DNA of 64,000 nucleotides, from positions 186,001 to 250,000 of the forward strand of contig JALHRD010000001.1 of the NCBI GenBank assembly GCA_022841625.1, written 5' to 3'. The notes beneath the pieces were generated by a model, which made no database searches, was not told the DNA's origin, and saw only the letters and a list, made by a program, of their open reading frames with translations. This DNA is from Xanthobacteraceae bacterium. Its GTDB lineage: Bacteria; Pseudomonadota; Alphaproteobacteria; Rhizobiales; Xanthobacteraceae. A program made the translations under genes and the position numbers. Positions 24,480 through 35,202 of the stretch are shown here, piece after piece (within the stretch, counting starts at the first letter, position 1; each line of letters begins with the position of its first letter).

Positions 24480-24681
24480 GCGACCTCTCCCCGTGCAGTG
24501 AGCGCGATATCGGCAATCCTACCACAACCGGGTAGACCCCGTTAAGCGAGGCGGCCAGCGGGTCGTATCTCAGTTAGAATGCCGCGCTGGACCCGCTTTG
24601 CCTTTCAATCGCGGACTATCCCATGATGGAAGGTCGCACAAACCTTGCGCATCCGGCGAAAACCGTGGAAGCGACCAAGCA

Positions 24682-25398
24682 TTATTCGACCAAGCCGCAG
24701 CATCGCTTGAATTTCTTACCGGAGCCGCAAGGACAGGGGTCGTTCCGTTTGAACTTGGCTGAGGGGTGAACCGGTCGCGCGGACATTGCAGCCTTGAGCG
24801 GCATCGAGGTCTGCTTTGGACCCTTGTTGCGCCAGTAGGCGGCGATTGCAATGACGCTTTCGGGGATGTGATCGGCCGCCTCCTCCATCAGGAGGTCTTC
24901 GTCCTCGGGCGGGATGCCGAGCAAGGACTCGCCGTTCTCGTCACCGCAGAGCACAAGGATCGGAAACAGCAGCGAACCATTGCGCTTGGACTTGAACAAT
25001 GGTCCCCACGCGTCCACCCGCAGCATGATGGCCTGCAGGAATCCTTCGGCCCAATCCGCGGCAATCAGCATGCCGTCGCGATCGGCCCAGAACACGGGGT
25101 CGAGCATGTCATCGCCAATCCGGCGGAGGATCTCGTTATAACGCCCCATAATAGCGTCGAGGATCGCCTGGGCCTCATCGCGGTCCGCGAACTCCGGCAG
25201 TTCGCCACCAAAGATCAGCGGCAACCACTCGCTCGGCATCACCAGTTCCGGTCCGACAGCGATCCCGGTGAGGAAGCCGTCGAGATCGGACAGCAGCATG
25301 CTGTCCGGCGGCGCGCGATCGGACATCAGGAAGGTGTCGAGCGCCTTCAGATCGCCGCTGTCAACAGAGACTTCAGGGTCACGTGCCTGAGCGCGCAT
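24682..25398 (-). CDS. UPF0149/YecA family protein with SEC-C metal-binding motif
   Basis: A 238-residue protein. Residues 20-190 are the UPF0149 domain (LLSDLDGFLTGIAVGPELVM, WADGFLQAI-like segment). The last 25 residues are a SEC-C zinc motif, FKRNDPCPCGSGKKFKRCCG, as found at the end of SecA. Family members such as YecA bind zinc and are thought to act as SecA-related chaperone helpers. No neighbour suggests a particular partner. ATG at 25398. Confidence 0.88.
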   Translation of the reverse strand: MRAQARDPEVSVDSGDLKALDTFLMSDRAPPDSMLLSDLDGFLTGIAVGPELVMPSEWLPLIFGGELPEFADRDEAQAILDAIMGRYNEILRRIGDDMLDPVFWADRDGMLIAADWAEGFLQAIMLRVDAWGPLFKSKRNGSLLFPILVLCGDENGESLLGIPPEDEDLLMEEAADHIPESVIAIAAYWRNKGPKQTSMPLKAAMSARPVHPSAKFKRNDPCPCGSGKKFKRCCGLVE

Positions 25399-25542
25399 TG
25401 CAGCCTCGCGATTCGGTGGGTATCACCATGGCACATACCGACGGCGCGGTCAGGCCGCTTGCCGGCGCGATCCACACCGGTTCCACGACAGCAACTCATT
25501 GATCCGCCTGAGGCACCCCAATCGAACCGAGATACCTCCACC

Positions 25543-26982
25543 CTATCCGGCGCGCCTGACCAATTCCGCCTCGCGCTCGCCGGAACGGATCGCGCCATCG
25601 ATGAAGGACGGCCAATCGGTCGCGGTCTCGGTGCCGGCCCAATGCAGCGGACCGACCGGATCGCGCACCGCGCTGCCGAACAGCGTGGTCGCGCCCGGCG
25701 TGAGAAATCCCGTAAAGCAGCCGCGCGTCCACTGTGCTTCGGTCCAGTTCGACTCGTGGTAGTTGATGGGGTCGAGCGCCTTCGGCCCGAATCGCTTGGC
25801 GACCTCTGCCAGCAGAATGCGTTTGCGCTCGGCCGCGGGCAGCCATGCAACTTTGCGCGCATTGTCGGAATAGACAAAGCCGGTGAGGATGCCGGTCTTG
25901 GAATATTCCGGCGGATTGCTTGAATCGGCGGTCTCGCCCATCACCGAGATATGGTCGAAGGACGTGCCGCTGAGACCGTCGTCGCGCCAGAACGGCGCGC
26001 CGTAGACCATCGAGACCTTGATCACCAGCCCCTGCGGCCAGCGCTGCGTCACCTGCATGCGGTTGGTCGGCAGCGCCGGCGCATATTCGATGGCGCCGGC
26101 GAGAACCGGCGGCACCGCGACGACAACCCGCCGCGCCGTTACCGCAATGCCGTCGGACTGCACCACCGCGCCCTTGGCGTTCCACTGGATCCGGCGCACC
26201 GGCTGGTTGAATTTGATCTCGTTCTTGAGCCGCTCGGCGATCCGCCGCGCAACCCGTTGGGTGCCGCCGATCAGCCGATCGGCTTGCGCATCGCCGAACA
26301 ACTCACCGAGGCCGTGGCACGCCTTGATCAACCAGGCGAGATGCAACACCGAAATTTCTTCCGGGCTCGCGCTCGGCACCGACCCGACCTCGGTGGCGGC
26401 GAAATTACGGGCGCTGTCGTGCTCGACATTCTGCCGCAACCATTCGGCGAAGGTGATGGCGTCAAGCCGCGCGGCCTCCGGATGCGCCCACGGCGCGTTC
26501 ACATCCACCGTGTCGGCAATGGCATCGAGCTTTTGGTAGACGGCCTTGACGATGTCGGAGCCCGGATAGGCTTCGTCCTTGTCCTCGTCGATCCGGTGAT
26601 ACTGGTTAGGATCGAGAATGCCGCGCTGAAGCGTCTTGCCGACATTCGGCGACGGATAGGTTTCGCAGGCCATCTCCTTGATCAGCGCATAAAAGCGCGT
26701 TTGCGACGAACCCACCCACTGGCCGCCCCAATCGACCCAACCGCCGTCCTTAGTGGCAACCGTCCAGGAGCGTCCGCCGGCCTGACTGCGCGCCTCCAGC
26801 ACGACCACGCGGGCGCCCGCCTGCTTGAGCCGCAGCGCGGCGGCAAGCCCGGCGAAACCGGCGCCGACGATACAAACATCGGCGGTGAGATTGGACGTGG
26901 TATTGGGCGCGGCCTCAGCAGCGTTCGCGCCGACCAGCAAGCCGGCACCGCCGATGACGTGCCGGCGCGAGATTGTTGACAT
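25543..26982 (-). CDS. Flavin monoamine oxidase family protein
   Basis: A 479-residue FAD amine oxidase with a Tat-type leader (MSTISRRHVIGGAGLLVGAN, Arg-Arg pair), so it is probably folded with FAD and exported. The Rossmann motif is VGAGFAGLAAALRLKQAGAR followed by EARSQAGGR. WVDWGGQWVG lines the active site and the C-terminal FAD motif is WAGTETATDWPSFIDGAIRS. The ATG at 26982 was chosen because the frame further upstream overlaps the MAPEG gene. The amine substrate is not determinable. Confidence 0.9.
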   Translation of the reverse strand: MSTISRRHVIGGAGLLVGANAAEAAPNTTSNLTADVCIVGAGFAGLAAALRLKQAGARVVVLEARSQAGGRSWTVATKDGGWVDWGGQWVGSSQTRFYALIKEMACETYPSPNVGKTLQRGILDPNQYHRIDEDKDEAYPGSDIVKAVYQKLDAIADTVDVNAPWAHPEAARLDAITFAEWLRQNVEHDSARNFAATEVGSVPSASPEEISVLHLAWLIKACHGLGELFGDAQADRLIGGTQRVARRIAERLKNEIKFNQPVRRIQWNAKGAVVQSDGIAVTARRVVVAVPPVLAGAIEYAPALPTNRMQVTQRWPQGLVIKVSMVYGAPFWRDDGLSGTSFDHISVMGETADSSNPPEYSKTGILTGFVYSDNARKVAWLPAAERKRILLAEVAKRFGPKALDPINYHESNWTEAQWTRGCFTGFLTPGATTLFGSAVRDPVGPLHWAGTETATDWPSFIDGAIRSGEREAELVRRAG

Positions 26983-27020
26983 ACGCACCTCTTCAGTAAT
27001 CGACGATGAGCAACGACAAT

Positions 27021-27440
27021 CTAAGCCAACGCTATTCGCACCATGTAAATCAGCCACATCGCGGCCAAGACGGTCGCGCCCGCTATGAACAATATCGCGC
27101 GGCGGCCAAGATGATTGCTGCCGACATGGACGACGGCATGCAACAGGCGAAGCCCGACAAACAGCCAGGCCATCACCACAAACACCAGATCGACCTGCTT
27201 GGTCAGCCAGGCCAGAATGGTGAGCAGATAAAACAACAACGGCAATTCGAGCTGGTTCTGGAATGCATATTGGACCTTGAGGACATGCGGCGGCCAATTG
27301 GGCTCGCGCAGCGCAACATCGCGCGCCTTGACCGCGCCGCCTCGGACGGCCTGTACGCGCAGATAGCCGCTCCAGGTGGCGAGCGTAAATGTGAGCAGCA
27401 CCTGAACGAACAGCGGCAGCAGAACGGTTCGGATCGACAT
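27021..27440 (-). CDS. MAPEG family membrane protein
   Basis: A 139-residue protein with four hydrophobic helices. MAPEG marks are LRVQAVRGGAVKARDVALRE, the QNQLELPLLFYLLT segment with the conserved Glu, and a late GLRLLHAVVHVGSNHLGRR. MAPEG proteins include glutathione transferases and peroxidases in membranes. Bacterial functions are mostly unproved. It lies 38 bases upstream of the amine oxidase and 50 bases downstream of a second MAPEG gene. Confidence 0.85.
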   Translation of the reverse strand: MSIRTVLLPLFVQVLLTFTLATWSGYLRVQAVRGGAVKARDVALREPNWPPHVLKVQYAFQNQLELPLLFYLLTILAWLTKQVDLVFVVMAWLFVGLRLLHAVVHVGSNHLGRRAILFIAGATVLAAMWLIYMVRIALA

Positions 27441-27490
27441 GATGTTCTCACCCTGATCGCCTGCGTTTTGAAAATCAAAGTCCCAAAGAT

Positions 27491-27922
27491 CTACCGCGAC
27501 AGCCCCTCAAATGCGAGCAGCGCGACGTGGCCGGCCAGCGCCACGACCGCAAGGAAGTTGATCATGAACACCCGCCCGCGCAGGGCCACGTTGTCGGTCA
27601 ACGTCTGCACCAGCGTATGGATCACCCGGCCGGCAACGAACACCCAGGCCGCGATCACATCAAACATCGTGACCTTGCCGAGCGCGATCAAGAGCACCAC
27701 CAGCGCGTAAAAGATCGCCGGCAGTTCGAACTGGTTGGCCAAATTGCGGGTGATGCGCGCGACATGCAGCGGCTCATCGCGTCCAAGCACGAAGCAGGCG
27801 GAATCGGTCTCACCGCGCTGCACCGCCCGCATACGCGCGTAAGTGAGCCAAGCATAGAGCATGCACACCCAGCCGATATGCGCGAGCATGGGCCAGAGGA
27901 TCGCGAGCATCGTTTGCGACAT
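27491..27922 (-). CDS. MAPEG family membrane protein
   Basis: A 143-residue four-helix membrane protein, a diverged paralogue of the neighbouring MAPEG gene. It has MLYAWLTYARMRAVQRGETD, RITRNLANQFELPAIFYALV with the family Asn-Gln-x-Glu-x-Pro core, and AGRVIHTLVQTLTDNVALRG. The ATG at 27922 (MSQTMLAILWPM) was chosen because the frame above it lies in repeat-like intergenic DNA. The tandem pair is a recurrent arrangement in related genomes and suggests a hetero-oligomer (inference). Confidence 0.83.
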   Translation of the reverse strand: MSQTMLAILWPMLAHIGWVCMLYAWLTYARMRAVQRGETDSACFVLGRDEPLHVARITRNLANQFELPAIFYALVVLLIALGKVTMFDVIAAWVFVAGRVIHTLVQTLTDNVALRGRVFMINFLAVVALAGHVALLAFEGLSR

Positions 27923-27929
27923 GGCAGGG

Positions 27930-28319
27930 CTATCCCTCCCCGCCAGGGTAGGGTGGCCGCGAAGCGGCCGGGTGGGGTTCATTCTTAGCGAGAAGCTTTC
28001 GATGAATCGTTTCTACGACAGCATCAAGTTCTCGATCCACCTCGTGATTCCAGAATCGCAACACGTCATACCCCTCGGCTTCGAGTTCAGCATCGCGTCG
28101 CGTGTCGTGTTTTGATCCCTCGCCCATGGCATGCTGGCCGCCGTCGACTTCTATGATGAGCCGCGAACGCCGGCATTCGAAGTCGACAATATATGACATA
28201 ATCGGCGACTGCCGCCGAAAATGAAATCCCAACGAACGCAATTCCCGAAGCCGAACCCAAAGATTGACCTCCTGCCGCGTCATCGTCTTACGAAGGCGAC
28301 GGGCTTGTTCGTTGGCCAT
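27930..28319 (-). CDS. DUF559 (Vsr-like) endonuclease-domain protein
   Basis: A 129-residue protein: MANEQARRLRKTMTRQEVNL then WVRLRELRSLGFHFRRQSPI. The PD-(D/E)xK-like core YIVDFECRRSRLIIEVDGGQ has a conserved Asp, Glu and Asp followed by His, and GYDVLRFWNHEVDRELDAVV closes the domain. DUF559 proteins resemble very-short-patch-repair nucleases, and their role is unproved. The last 15 residues (AASRPPYPGGEG) are encoded by a GC-rich palindromic intergenic repeat, a common feature of this family. Confidence 0.82.
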   Translation of the reverse strand: MANEQARRLRKTMTRQEVNLWVRLRELRSLGFHFRRQSPIMSYIVDFECRRSRLIIEVDGGQHAMGEGSKHDTRRDAELEAEGYDVLRFWNHEVDRELDAVVETIHRKLLAKNEPHPAASRPPYPGGEG

Positions 28320-28331
28320 CGATCCCCACCC

Positions 28332-28361
28332 GCCGCCTTCGGCGGCACCTTCCCCTTCGGG
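28332..28361. terminator. Pair of GC-rich hairpins downstream of guaB
   Basis: CCGCCTTCGGCGG (28332-28344) and TCCCCTTCGGGGA (28349-28361) each form a tight stem with a TTCG-type loop. They lie between the guaB stop (28389) and the DUF559 start (28319), both on the minus strand. There is no long T run, so termination strength is uncertain. Confidence 0.45.
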
Positions 28362-28388
28362 GAGGGAGAAGACAAACCCCGGCGAAGA

Positions 28389-30134
<1,746 letters not shown>

Positions 30135-30136
30135 TC

Positions 30137-31567
30137 ATGCTCTCCAACAAAATCGTGCCGCTGATCGTGGCGGTCGCCTTGTTCATGGAGAACATGGATT
30201 CCACCGTGATTGCCACCTCGCTGCCGGCGATCGCGGCCGATATCGGCGCTGACCCGCTGGAGCTCAAGCTCGCGATCACGAGCTACCTGATTTCGCTTGC
30301 CGTATTCCTGCCGGTGAGCGGCTGGACCGCCGACCGGTTCGGCGTGCGCACCGTGTTCCGGGCCGCGATCCTGGTCTTCATCGCCGGTTCGATCGGCTGC
30401 GCACTGTCGCAAACCCTGACCCAATTCGTGATCGCGCGCATGATCGAGGGCATGGGTGGCGCAATGATGACGCCGGTCGCACGGCTGATTCTCGTACGTA
30501 CCATCGACAAGCGCGAACTGGTGGTAGCGATGATCTGGGTCACCGTTCCTGCCCTGCTCGGACCGATGATCGGCCCAGTGCTGGGCGGCTTCCTGACCAC
30601 TTACATTTCGTGGCACTGGATCTTCATCGTCAATGTGCCGATGGGCTTGCTCGGCATCACGCTTGCGACGATCTACATCGACGATATCAAGGCGGAGAAT
30701 CCCGATCCGTTCGACGCCAAGGGCGCGGCGCTGGCCGGCGTCGGCATTGCCGGATTAACGTTCGGCGGCTCGACGCTCGGCCTGAATTTTCTACCGAGCA
30801 GCATCGTCTATGCCATGATCCTGATTGGAGCGGCATCGACCTGGGCCTATGTGATCCACGCGCGCCACACGCCAACGCCAATTCTCGACCTGTCACTGCT
30901 GCGCATCCCGACGCTGCGCGCCGGCGTGGTGAGCGGCTCGCTCTACCGCGCCGGCGTTGGCAGCCTGCCGTTCCTGTTGCCGCTGTGCCTCCAGCTTGGC
31001 TTCGGCCTGACCGCATTCCAATCCGGCCTGATCACCGTCGCCAATGTGTTCGGGGCGCTCGGCATGAAGACCATCATTCCGATCGTGCTGCGGACTTTCG
31101 GCTTCCGCTGGGCGCTGACGGTGAACGCCCTGGTCAGCGCCTTCATGGTTGGCCTATGCGCGACCTTCACGCCCGGCGCGCCGTTGGCCTGGATTGTCGG
31201 CGTGCTGGCGGTCGGCGGCTTCTTCCGCTCGCTGCAATATACCAGCCTCAACACCATCGCTTATGCCGATCTGGATTCCCGCGCGCTAAGCCGCGCGACC
31301 TCGCTGGTGGCGGTGGCGCAGCAGATCTCGCTGACGGTTGGCGTCGCGCTGTCGGCGTCGTTGGTCGAACTGACGTTCAAACTGCGCGGCGCCGAAAAAA
31401 TTTCGGCTGCCGACTTCCAGCCCGCCTGGGTGATCATTGCGCTGATCTCGGCCGCGACGTCGTTGTTGTTCTGGCGACTGGCGCCCGATGCCGGCGCCGA
31501 GGTCTCGCGCCGCCGGATCGCATCGGCTTCGGGCCCGACCGACGCCGGCGACCAGAAACAGGGATAA
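30137..31567 (+). CDS. MFS transporter, DHA2 (14-helix) type drug exporter
   Basis: A 476-residue inner-membrane protein with about 13-14 hydrophobic helices. It opens with the DHA2 signature MENMDSTVIATSLPAIAADI, followed by SGWTADRFGVRTVFRAAIL (motif A) and PVLGGFLTTYISWHWIFIVN (motif C region). Such proteins expel hydrophobic compounds in exchange for protons. It is divergent from guaB and followed by a Bug-protein gene 61 bases downstream. The substrate is not inferable. Confidence 0.87.
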   Translation: MLSNKIVPLIVAVALFMENMDSTVIATSLPAIAADIGADPLELKLAITSYLISLAVFLPVSGWTADRFGVRTVFRAAILVFIAGSIGCALSQTLTQFVIARMIEGMGGAMMTPVARLILVRTIDKRELVVAMIWVTVPALLGPMIGPVLGGFLTTYISWHWIFIVNVPMGLLGITLATIYIDDIKAENPDPFDAKGAALAGVGIAGLTFGGSTLGLNFLPSSIVYAMILIGAASTWAYVIHARHTPTPILDLSLLRIPTLRAGVVSGSLYRAGVGSLPFLLPLCLQLGFGLTAFQSGLITVANVFGALGMKTIIPIVLRTFGFRWALTVNALVSAFMVGLCATFTPGAPLAWIVGVLAVGGFFRSLQYTSLNTIAYADLDSRALSRATSLVAVAQQISLTVGVALSASLVELTFKLRGAEKISAADFQPAWVIIALISAATSLLFWRLAPDAGAEVSRRRIASASGPTDAGDQKQG

Positions 31568-31628
31568 CCCCTATATGGCGCCGCGGCGCCATGCCAAAAT
31601 AGCCCGACCATTGCAACAGGAGCCCGCC

Positions 31629-32600
31629 ATGCGCACGGCCGTCATGCGTTCGATCTGCATCGCTGTCGCGATCTTGTCGTCGACCGCGGTGTCCGCGCAG
31701 GATTTCCCATCGAAGTCGATCCGGCTCATCGTGCCGTTCCCGCCCGGCGGGCCAAACGATTTGATCGCGCGCGTGGTTGGCCAGCGGATGTCGGAACTGC
31801 TCAAGCAGCAGGTGGTGATCGACAATCGCGGCGGCGCCGGCGGCGTCACCGGCACCGATGTCGTCGCAAAAGCGGCGCCCGACGGCTACACCATCGCAAT
31901 CACCTCGGCCGGCGCGCTGGCGATCAGCATCGCGCTGCAAGAGAAACTGCCCTACGACACGCTCAAGCATCTCAAGCCGGTGACACTGGTGGCGAAGGTT
32001 CCCGAACTGCTGGTGGCAGCCACCAGCGTTCCCGCCAACAATCTCGGCGAACTGATCGCGTTGGCGCGCGCCAAGCCCGGCACGCTCAATTATGCGTCGT
32101 CCGGTCCCGGCAGCATGCCGCATCTGGCGGGCGAATTGTTGCGCGTGACCGCCAAGATCGACATCGTGCACGTGCCCTACAAGGGCGCGGCGCCGGCGGT
32201 GAACGACCTGCTAGGGCAGCAGGTGCAGATGGCGTTCTTCGATTTGCCGGTGCTGCTGTCGCAAGTTGAGGCCGGCAAGCTGAAAGCCATCGCGGTCGGC
32301 AGCCGCGAACGCGCACCGAGCCTGAAGAACGTGCCGACCACCGCCGAGCTCGGCTACCCGCAGATCGAGGCGGACAATTGGTACGGCATGGTGGCGCCGA
32401 TTGCGACGCCGCCCGCGGTGATCGCACGGCTGCATCAGGCGACGGTCGAAGCGCTGCGCGATCCCGGCGTGCGGGAGAAGCTTGCAAGCCAGGGCCTCAA
32501 CCTGGTCGGCGACACGCCCGAAGCGTTCACCGGCTATATCCGCAGCGAGATCGAAAAGTGGGGCAAAGTGGCGAAGGCCGCGGGATTGGTCGGGAATTAA
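31629..32600 (+). CDS. Bug-family periplasmic substrate-binding protein
   Basis: A 323-residue solute receptor: signal peptide MRTAVMRSICIAVAILSSTA-VSAQ, then FPSKSIRLIVPFPPGGPNDL, VVIDNRGGAGGVTGTDVVAK, YASSGPGSMPHLAGELL and HVPYKGAAPAVNDLL, all typical of TctC-like Bug proteins. ATG at 31629 follows AGGAGC. The last 78 bases are duplicated at 33471-33548 beyond a toxin-antitoxin module. The gene itself remains complete with its own stop. No TctA/TctB partner is nearby. Confidence 0.9.
   Translation: MRTAVMRSICIAVAILSSTAVSAQDFPSKSIRLIVPFPPGGPNDLIARVVGQRMSELLKQQVVIDNRGGAGGVTGTDVVAKAAPDGYTIAITSAGALAISIALQEKLPYDTLKHLKPVTLVAKVPELLVAATSVPANNLGELIALARAKPGTLNYASSGPGSMPHLAGELLRVTAKIDIVHVPYKGAAPAVNDLLGQQVQMAFFDLPVLLSQVEAGKLKAIAVGSRERAPSLKNVPTTAELGYPQIEADNWYGMVAPIATPPAVIARLHQATVEALRDPGVREKLASQGLNLVGDTPEAFTGYIRSEIEKWGKVAKAAGLVGN
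32519..32596 (+). repeat. 78-bp exact direct repeat, copy A (3' end of Bug gene)
   Basis: From CGAAGCGTTCACCGGC to GATTGGTCGGGAA within the 3' end of the Bug-protein gene. It is identical to 33471-33548, 952 bases away in the same orientation. The toxin-antitoxin module lies between the two copies. Confidence 0.95.
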
Positions 32601-32658
32601 CCGCCCTCACACATCACGACCGCGCGGCAATCAAAGGCTGCCCCGCTACTGACTCAGA

Positions 32659-32985
32659 TTAATTCACCGCAAGCGTAATCCGCGCCGGCCGGTGGCGCGG
32701 CTTGGCCTGGACCACGATCCTCACGTCACGGTCGAGGATCGTCATGAACTTCAACAACCGCTCCAGCGAATACTTGGTCAAGCGCCCGCGTAACAGCGCC
32801 GACAGGTCGGGCTGCTTGATGCCGAGCAATTCGGCTGCCGCGACTTGCGTCAGTTTTCGCCGCGCGATGATCTCGCGCATTTGCTGCACCAGATCGGCAC
32901 GCAGCCGCATCTCCTCGGGATCGTCGAACCCGAGATCGGCGAAGACGTTGCCGCTACCCCGATGGACCGAAATAACCTTGCTCAT
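32659..32985 (-). CDS. XRE-family antitoxin (HigA-like, HTH)
   Basis: A 108-residue protein with a helix-turn-helix of the XRE type: RRKLTQVAAAELLGIKQPDL then SALLRGRLTKYSLERLLKFM. It is preceded by the conserved EEMRLRADLVQQMREII of HigA/MqsA-like antitoxins. It should neutralise the adjacent RelE-like toxin and repress the operon. Its ATG overlaps the toxin stop by four bases. It appears complete. Confidence 0.86.
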   Translation of the reverse strand: MSKVISVHRGSGNVFADLGFDDPEEMRLRADLVQQMREIIARRKLTQVAAAELLGIKQPDLSALLRGRLTKYSLERLLKFMTILDRDVRIVVQAKPRHRPARITLAVN

Positions 32986-33356
32986 GGTTTCGTTCTTTTC
33001 TCGTATAGAGCCAGATAGTGCGCCTCGGCGCGCCGCAAGCGCGCGCGGATCAATGCGATGTCATGTTTCGCAGTCTCGCGTCCCCTCCTCGATTTCTTCT
33101 GGAAGGCATGCAGCACATAGACCACGCCGGCGAGGCGAACGGTGTAGACCGCCCGGAAGGTGTCGCCATCGAAGTCATCCACGACCTCCAGCACGCCACG
33201 GCCACCAAAGCCCTTCAACGACTTGGCCGCCGGATGCTCGCCGCCCTGCTGCGCGCGGTAGAGCGCTTCGCCAAACACCGCGCGCACGTCCTTGGGAAAC
33301 GAACGCAAGTCAGCACGCGACGAACCAATCCATTCCACCGGCTTGAGCGGCTTCAT
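32982..33356 (-). CDS. RelE/HigB-like toxin (phage Gp49-like family)
   Basis: A 124-residue protein of the RelE/ParE superfamily, Gp49-like branch: KPVEWIGSSRADLRSFPKDV, then AAKSLKGFGGRGVLEVVDDF and FRAVYTVRLAGVVYVLHAFQ followed by KKSRRGRETAKHDI. These act as mRNA interferases on the ribosome. The order toxin then antitoxin is that of higBA systems. The ATG at 33356 (MKPLKPVEW) was preferred to an in-frame TTG three codons upstream. No clear ribosome site is visible, so the message may be nearly leaderless. Confidence 0.87.
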   Translation of the reverse strand: MKPLKPVEWIGSSRADLRSFPKDVRAVFGEALYRAQQGGEHPAAKSLKGFGGRGVLEVVDDFDGDTFRAVYTVRLAGVVYVLHAFQKKSRRGRETAKHDIALIRARLRRAEAHYLALYEKRTKP

Positions 33357-33365
33357 GGGAGGCAA

Positions 33366-33394
33366 TATATAGATAATAGGCTATAATAATGCAA
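33366..33394 (-). promoter_or_regulatory. Candidate sigma-70-type promoter for the toxin-antitoxin module
   Basis: On the minus strand TTGCAT (33394-33389) and TATATA (33371-33366) are separated by 17 bases, in a markedly AT-rich pocket just upstream of the toxin start. Transcription would begin about at the ATG. Confidence 0.4.
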
Positions 33395-33470
33395 GTAAGC
33401 GAGTTTGCTGGCGATCACCCGAGAACCGGATGCCTTCGCGCTCAACATTGGCGCGGCTGTAGGGCGATAC

Positions 33471-33548
33471 CGAAGCGTTCACCGGCTATATCCGCAGCGA
33501 GATCGAAAAGTGGGGCAAAGTGGCGAAGGCCGCGGGATTGGTCGGGAA
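33471..33548 (+). repeat. 78-bp exact direct repeat, copy B
   Basis: Identical to the Bug-gene end at 32519-32596 and in the same orientation, but preceded by unrelated DNA (GCGGCTGTAGGGCGATAC), so it is an orphan gene end. After the repeat it reads GTAG instead of TTAA and then diverges. Confidence 0.95.
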
Positions 33549-33565
33549 GTAGCGCCGATCACGCC

Positions 33566-35123
33566 CTACGCGTGACCGGCGTTAAGCCCGGGCAGCGCCC
33601 ACTGCTTCACCGGCATGCGATCAAGCACTGGCTGACCGAGCGCCGGCGAGGTCACCAGGTAAATGCCCGTGCCGGTGCCGACCCACATCAGCTTGCGGTC
33701 CCATTCGATGAAGACGTTGTCGGTATCGCGCGGATAGCTCAGATAGTCGTCGAGGCCGCCGGCCTGCGGCGGAATGAAATAGCCGATGTTGCGCGGGCGC
33801 GACGGATTCCTAAGGTCGTAAAACTGCACGCCGGCATTGAAGGAAGAAGGTGTAGGCCGTGAAGTTCGAATGCGGCTTGCCCGGTGCCTTCAGATGCGGC
33901 GGATTGTGCGGCCCAAAGCGCCCGCGCTTATCGCAGAACGTGCGGTAAGGCGCATCGCGTGGCGGCAGTGGCCGCGGCAATTGCGCAATCGGGCGCGGCC
34001 TGGTCGGATCGCGCACGTCGATGATCCACGACGGTTGATAAGGCTCGTTGCAATCGGGGTTGAGCGCTTCCGGGCTTGAGATCACGAAACCGCGATCGAG
34101 CCTCGCCACGTCGATGGTGTGGAACGGGATCGCGCCCGGCTCCACCTTCGGATAGAAGCGGCCGACGAGTTTCGGGTTCGCAATATCCGACAGGTCGTGC
34201 ACCATCATGCCAAGCGCGCTGTAAGCGCTGAATCCGTAGCGGCCACCGTCCTCAATCTTTTGCGGAACGTATGTGGGACCGTGCAGCGTGGTGAACGACT
34301 TGCGGTCGCCATGTTCGCGCCACTTCTTATACGCCTCCTCCTCATCCTCGCGCTGACCGGGCACCCACCAGTTGGCGACGAATTTCGGCTGCGCCGGATC
34401 CGACACGTCTATGATCTGGATGCCGTTGGAATAATGCCGCACCGAACTTTCCATCCGGGTGAAGCTGTTGTCGGGCGCGGTGTCGAGATAGGCGTACCGC
34501 CCGCCGTCATAGTAGTTGCGGTGCGTTCCCGACCCGGTCTGCAGCTTGCGTTTGGGGTCGCCTTGATCGCAGCTCCATTCCGACAGCAGCGTAATCTTGG
34601 CGGGGTCGGTCGCATCGTAGAAGCGCACGCCGCGCAGGCCGGCCTGCTCGATGTTGCGCTTGATCAGATCGGGATTGTCGTATTTTCCGTTCGGCCATTT
34701 CGGCGTCGAGAACGTTCCGGCAACGCCGGAGCCCGTCATCAGGATCCACTTCTTGAGCTTGCCATTGTAGGCAAGCTGAAGCTGACCGCCGACAAAGCCC
34801 TGACGGTTGAACATGACCGGCTTGAGCGCATCGGTGACCTCGATCACGTCGCCGGCCTGGAACAGAAACCGCCGCGCGCCAATCGCCATCATCTGCATCT
34901 TGTTGCCGCGGTGACGCCCCATCTCGAAGATCGCCCGCACGTCAGCACTTCGCCGATACATGTTGCGGTCGAGATATCTCAGGCTGCTCGGGCGCGGCGC
35001 CGGATGGCGGTTGGCCCACGCGACATTCACCAAGCCCTGACTTGCCGCCATGGCGCCGCCGGTCGCCGCGCCGAATTTGAGAATCTCGCGCCGCGTAATA
35101 CCTCGCTTGCTCCCCTTACCCAT
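33566..35123 (-). pseudogene. Tat-exported LVIVD-repeat protein gene with a frameshift
   Basis: From the ATG at 35123 (GGAGGG upstream) the protein starts MGKGSKRGITRREILKFGAA, a Tat leader, and carries beta-propeller LVIVD-type repeats: VRFYDATDP, IQIIDVSDPAQPKFVANW, MVHDLSDIANPKLVGRFYP, WIIDVRDPTRPRPIAQ. Near 33838-33846 a four-base duplication (TTCC-TTC on the minus strand) shifts the frame. The continuation QFYDLRNPSRPRNIGYFIPP, with YLVTSPALGQPV to the end at 33566, lies in the next frame. The complete gene would encode about 518 residues. It is probably a pseudogene, or an assembly error at a TTC run. LVIVD proteins are secreted and of unknown function. Confidence 0.8.
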
Positions 35124-35202
35124 GGTTTCCCTCCCACCTGAGATCCGATCATGCGTGCCGCCCATGGTATTGGATGCCCCGTTCGGGCGGCTACCCAGTC
35201 TA

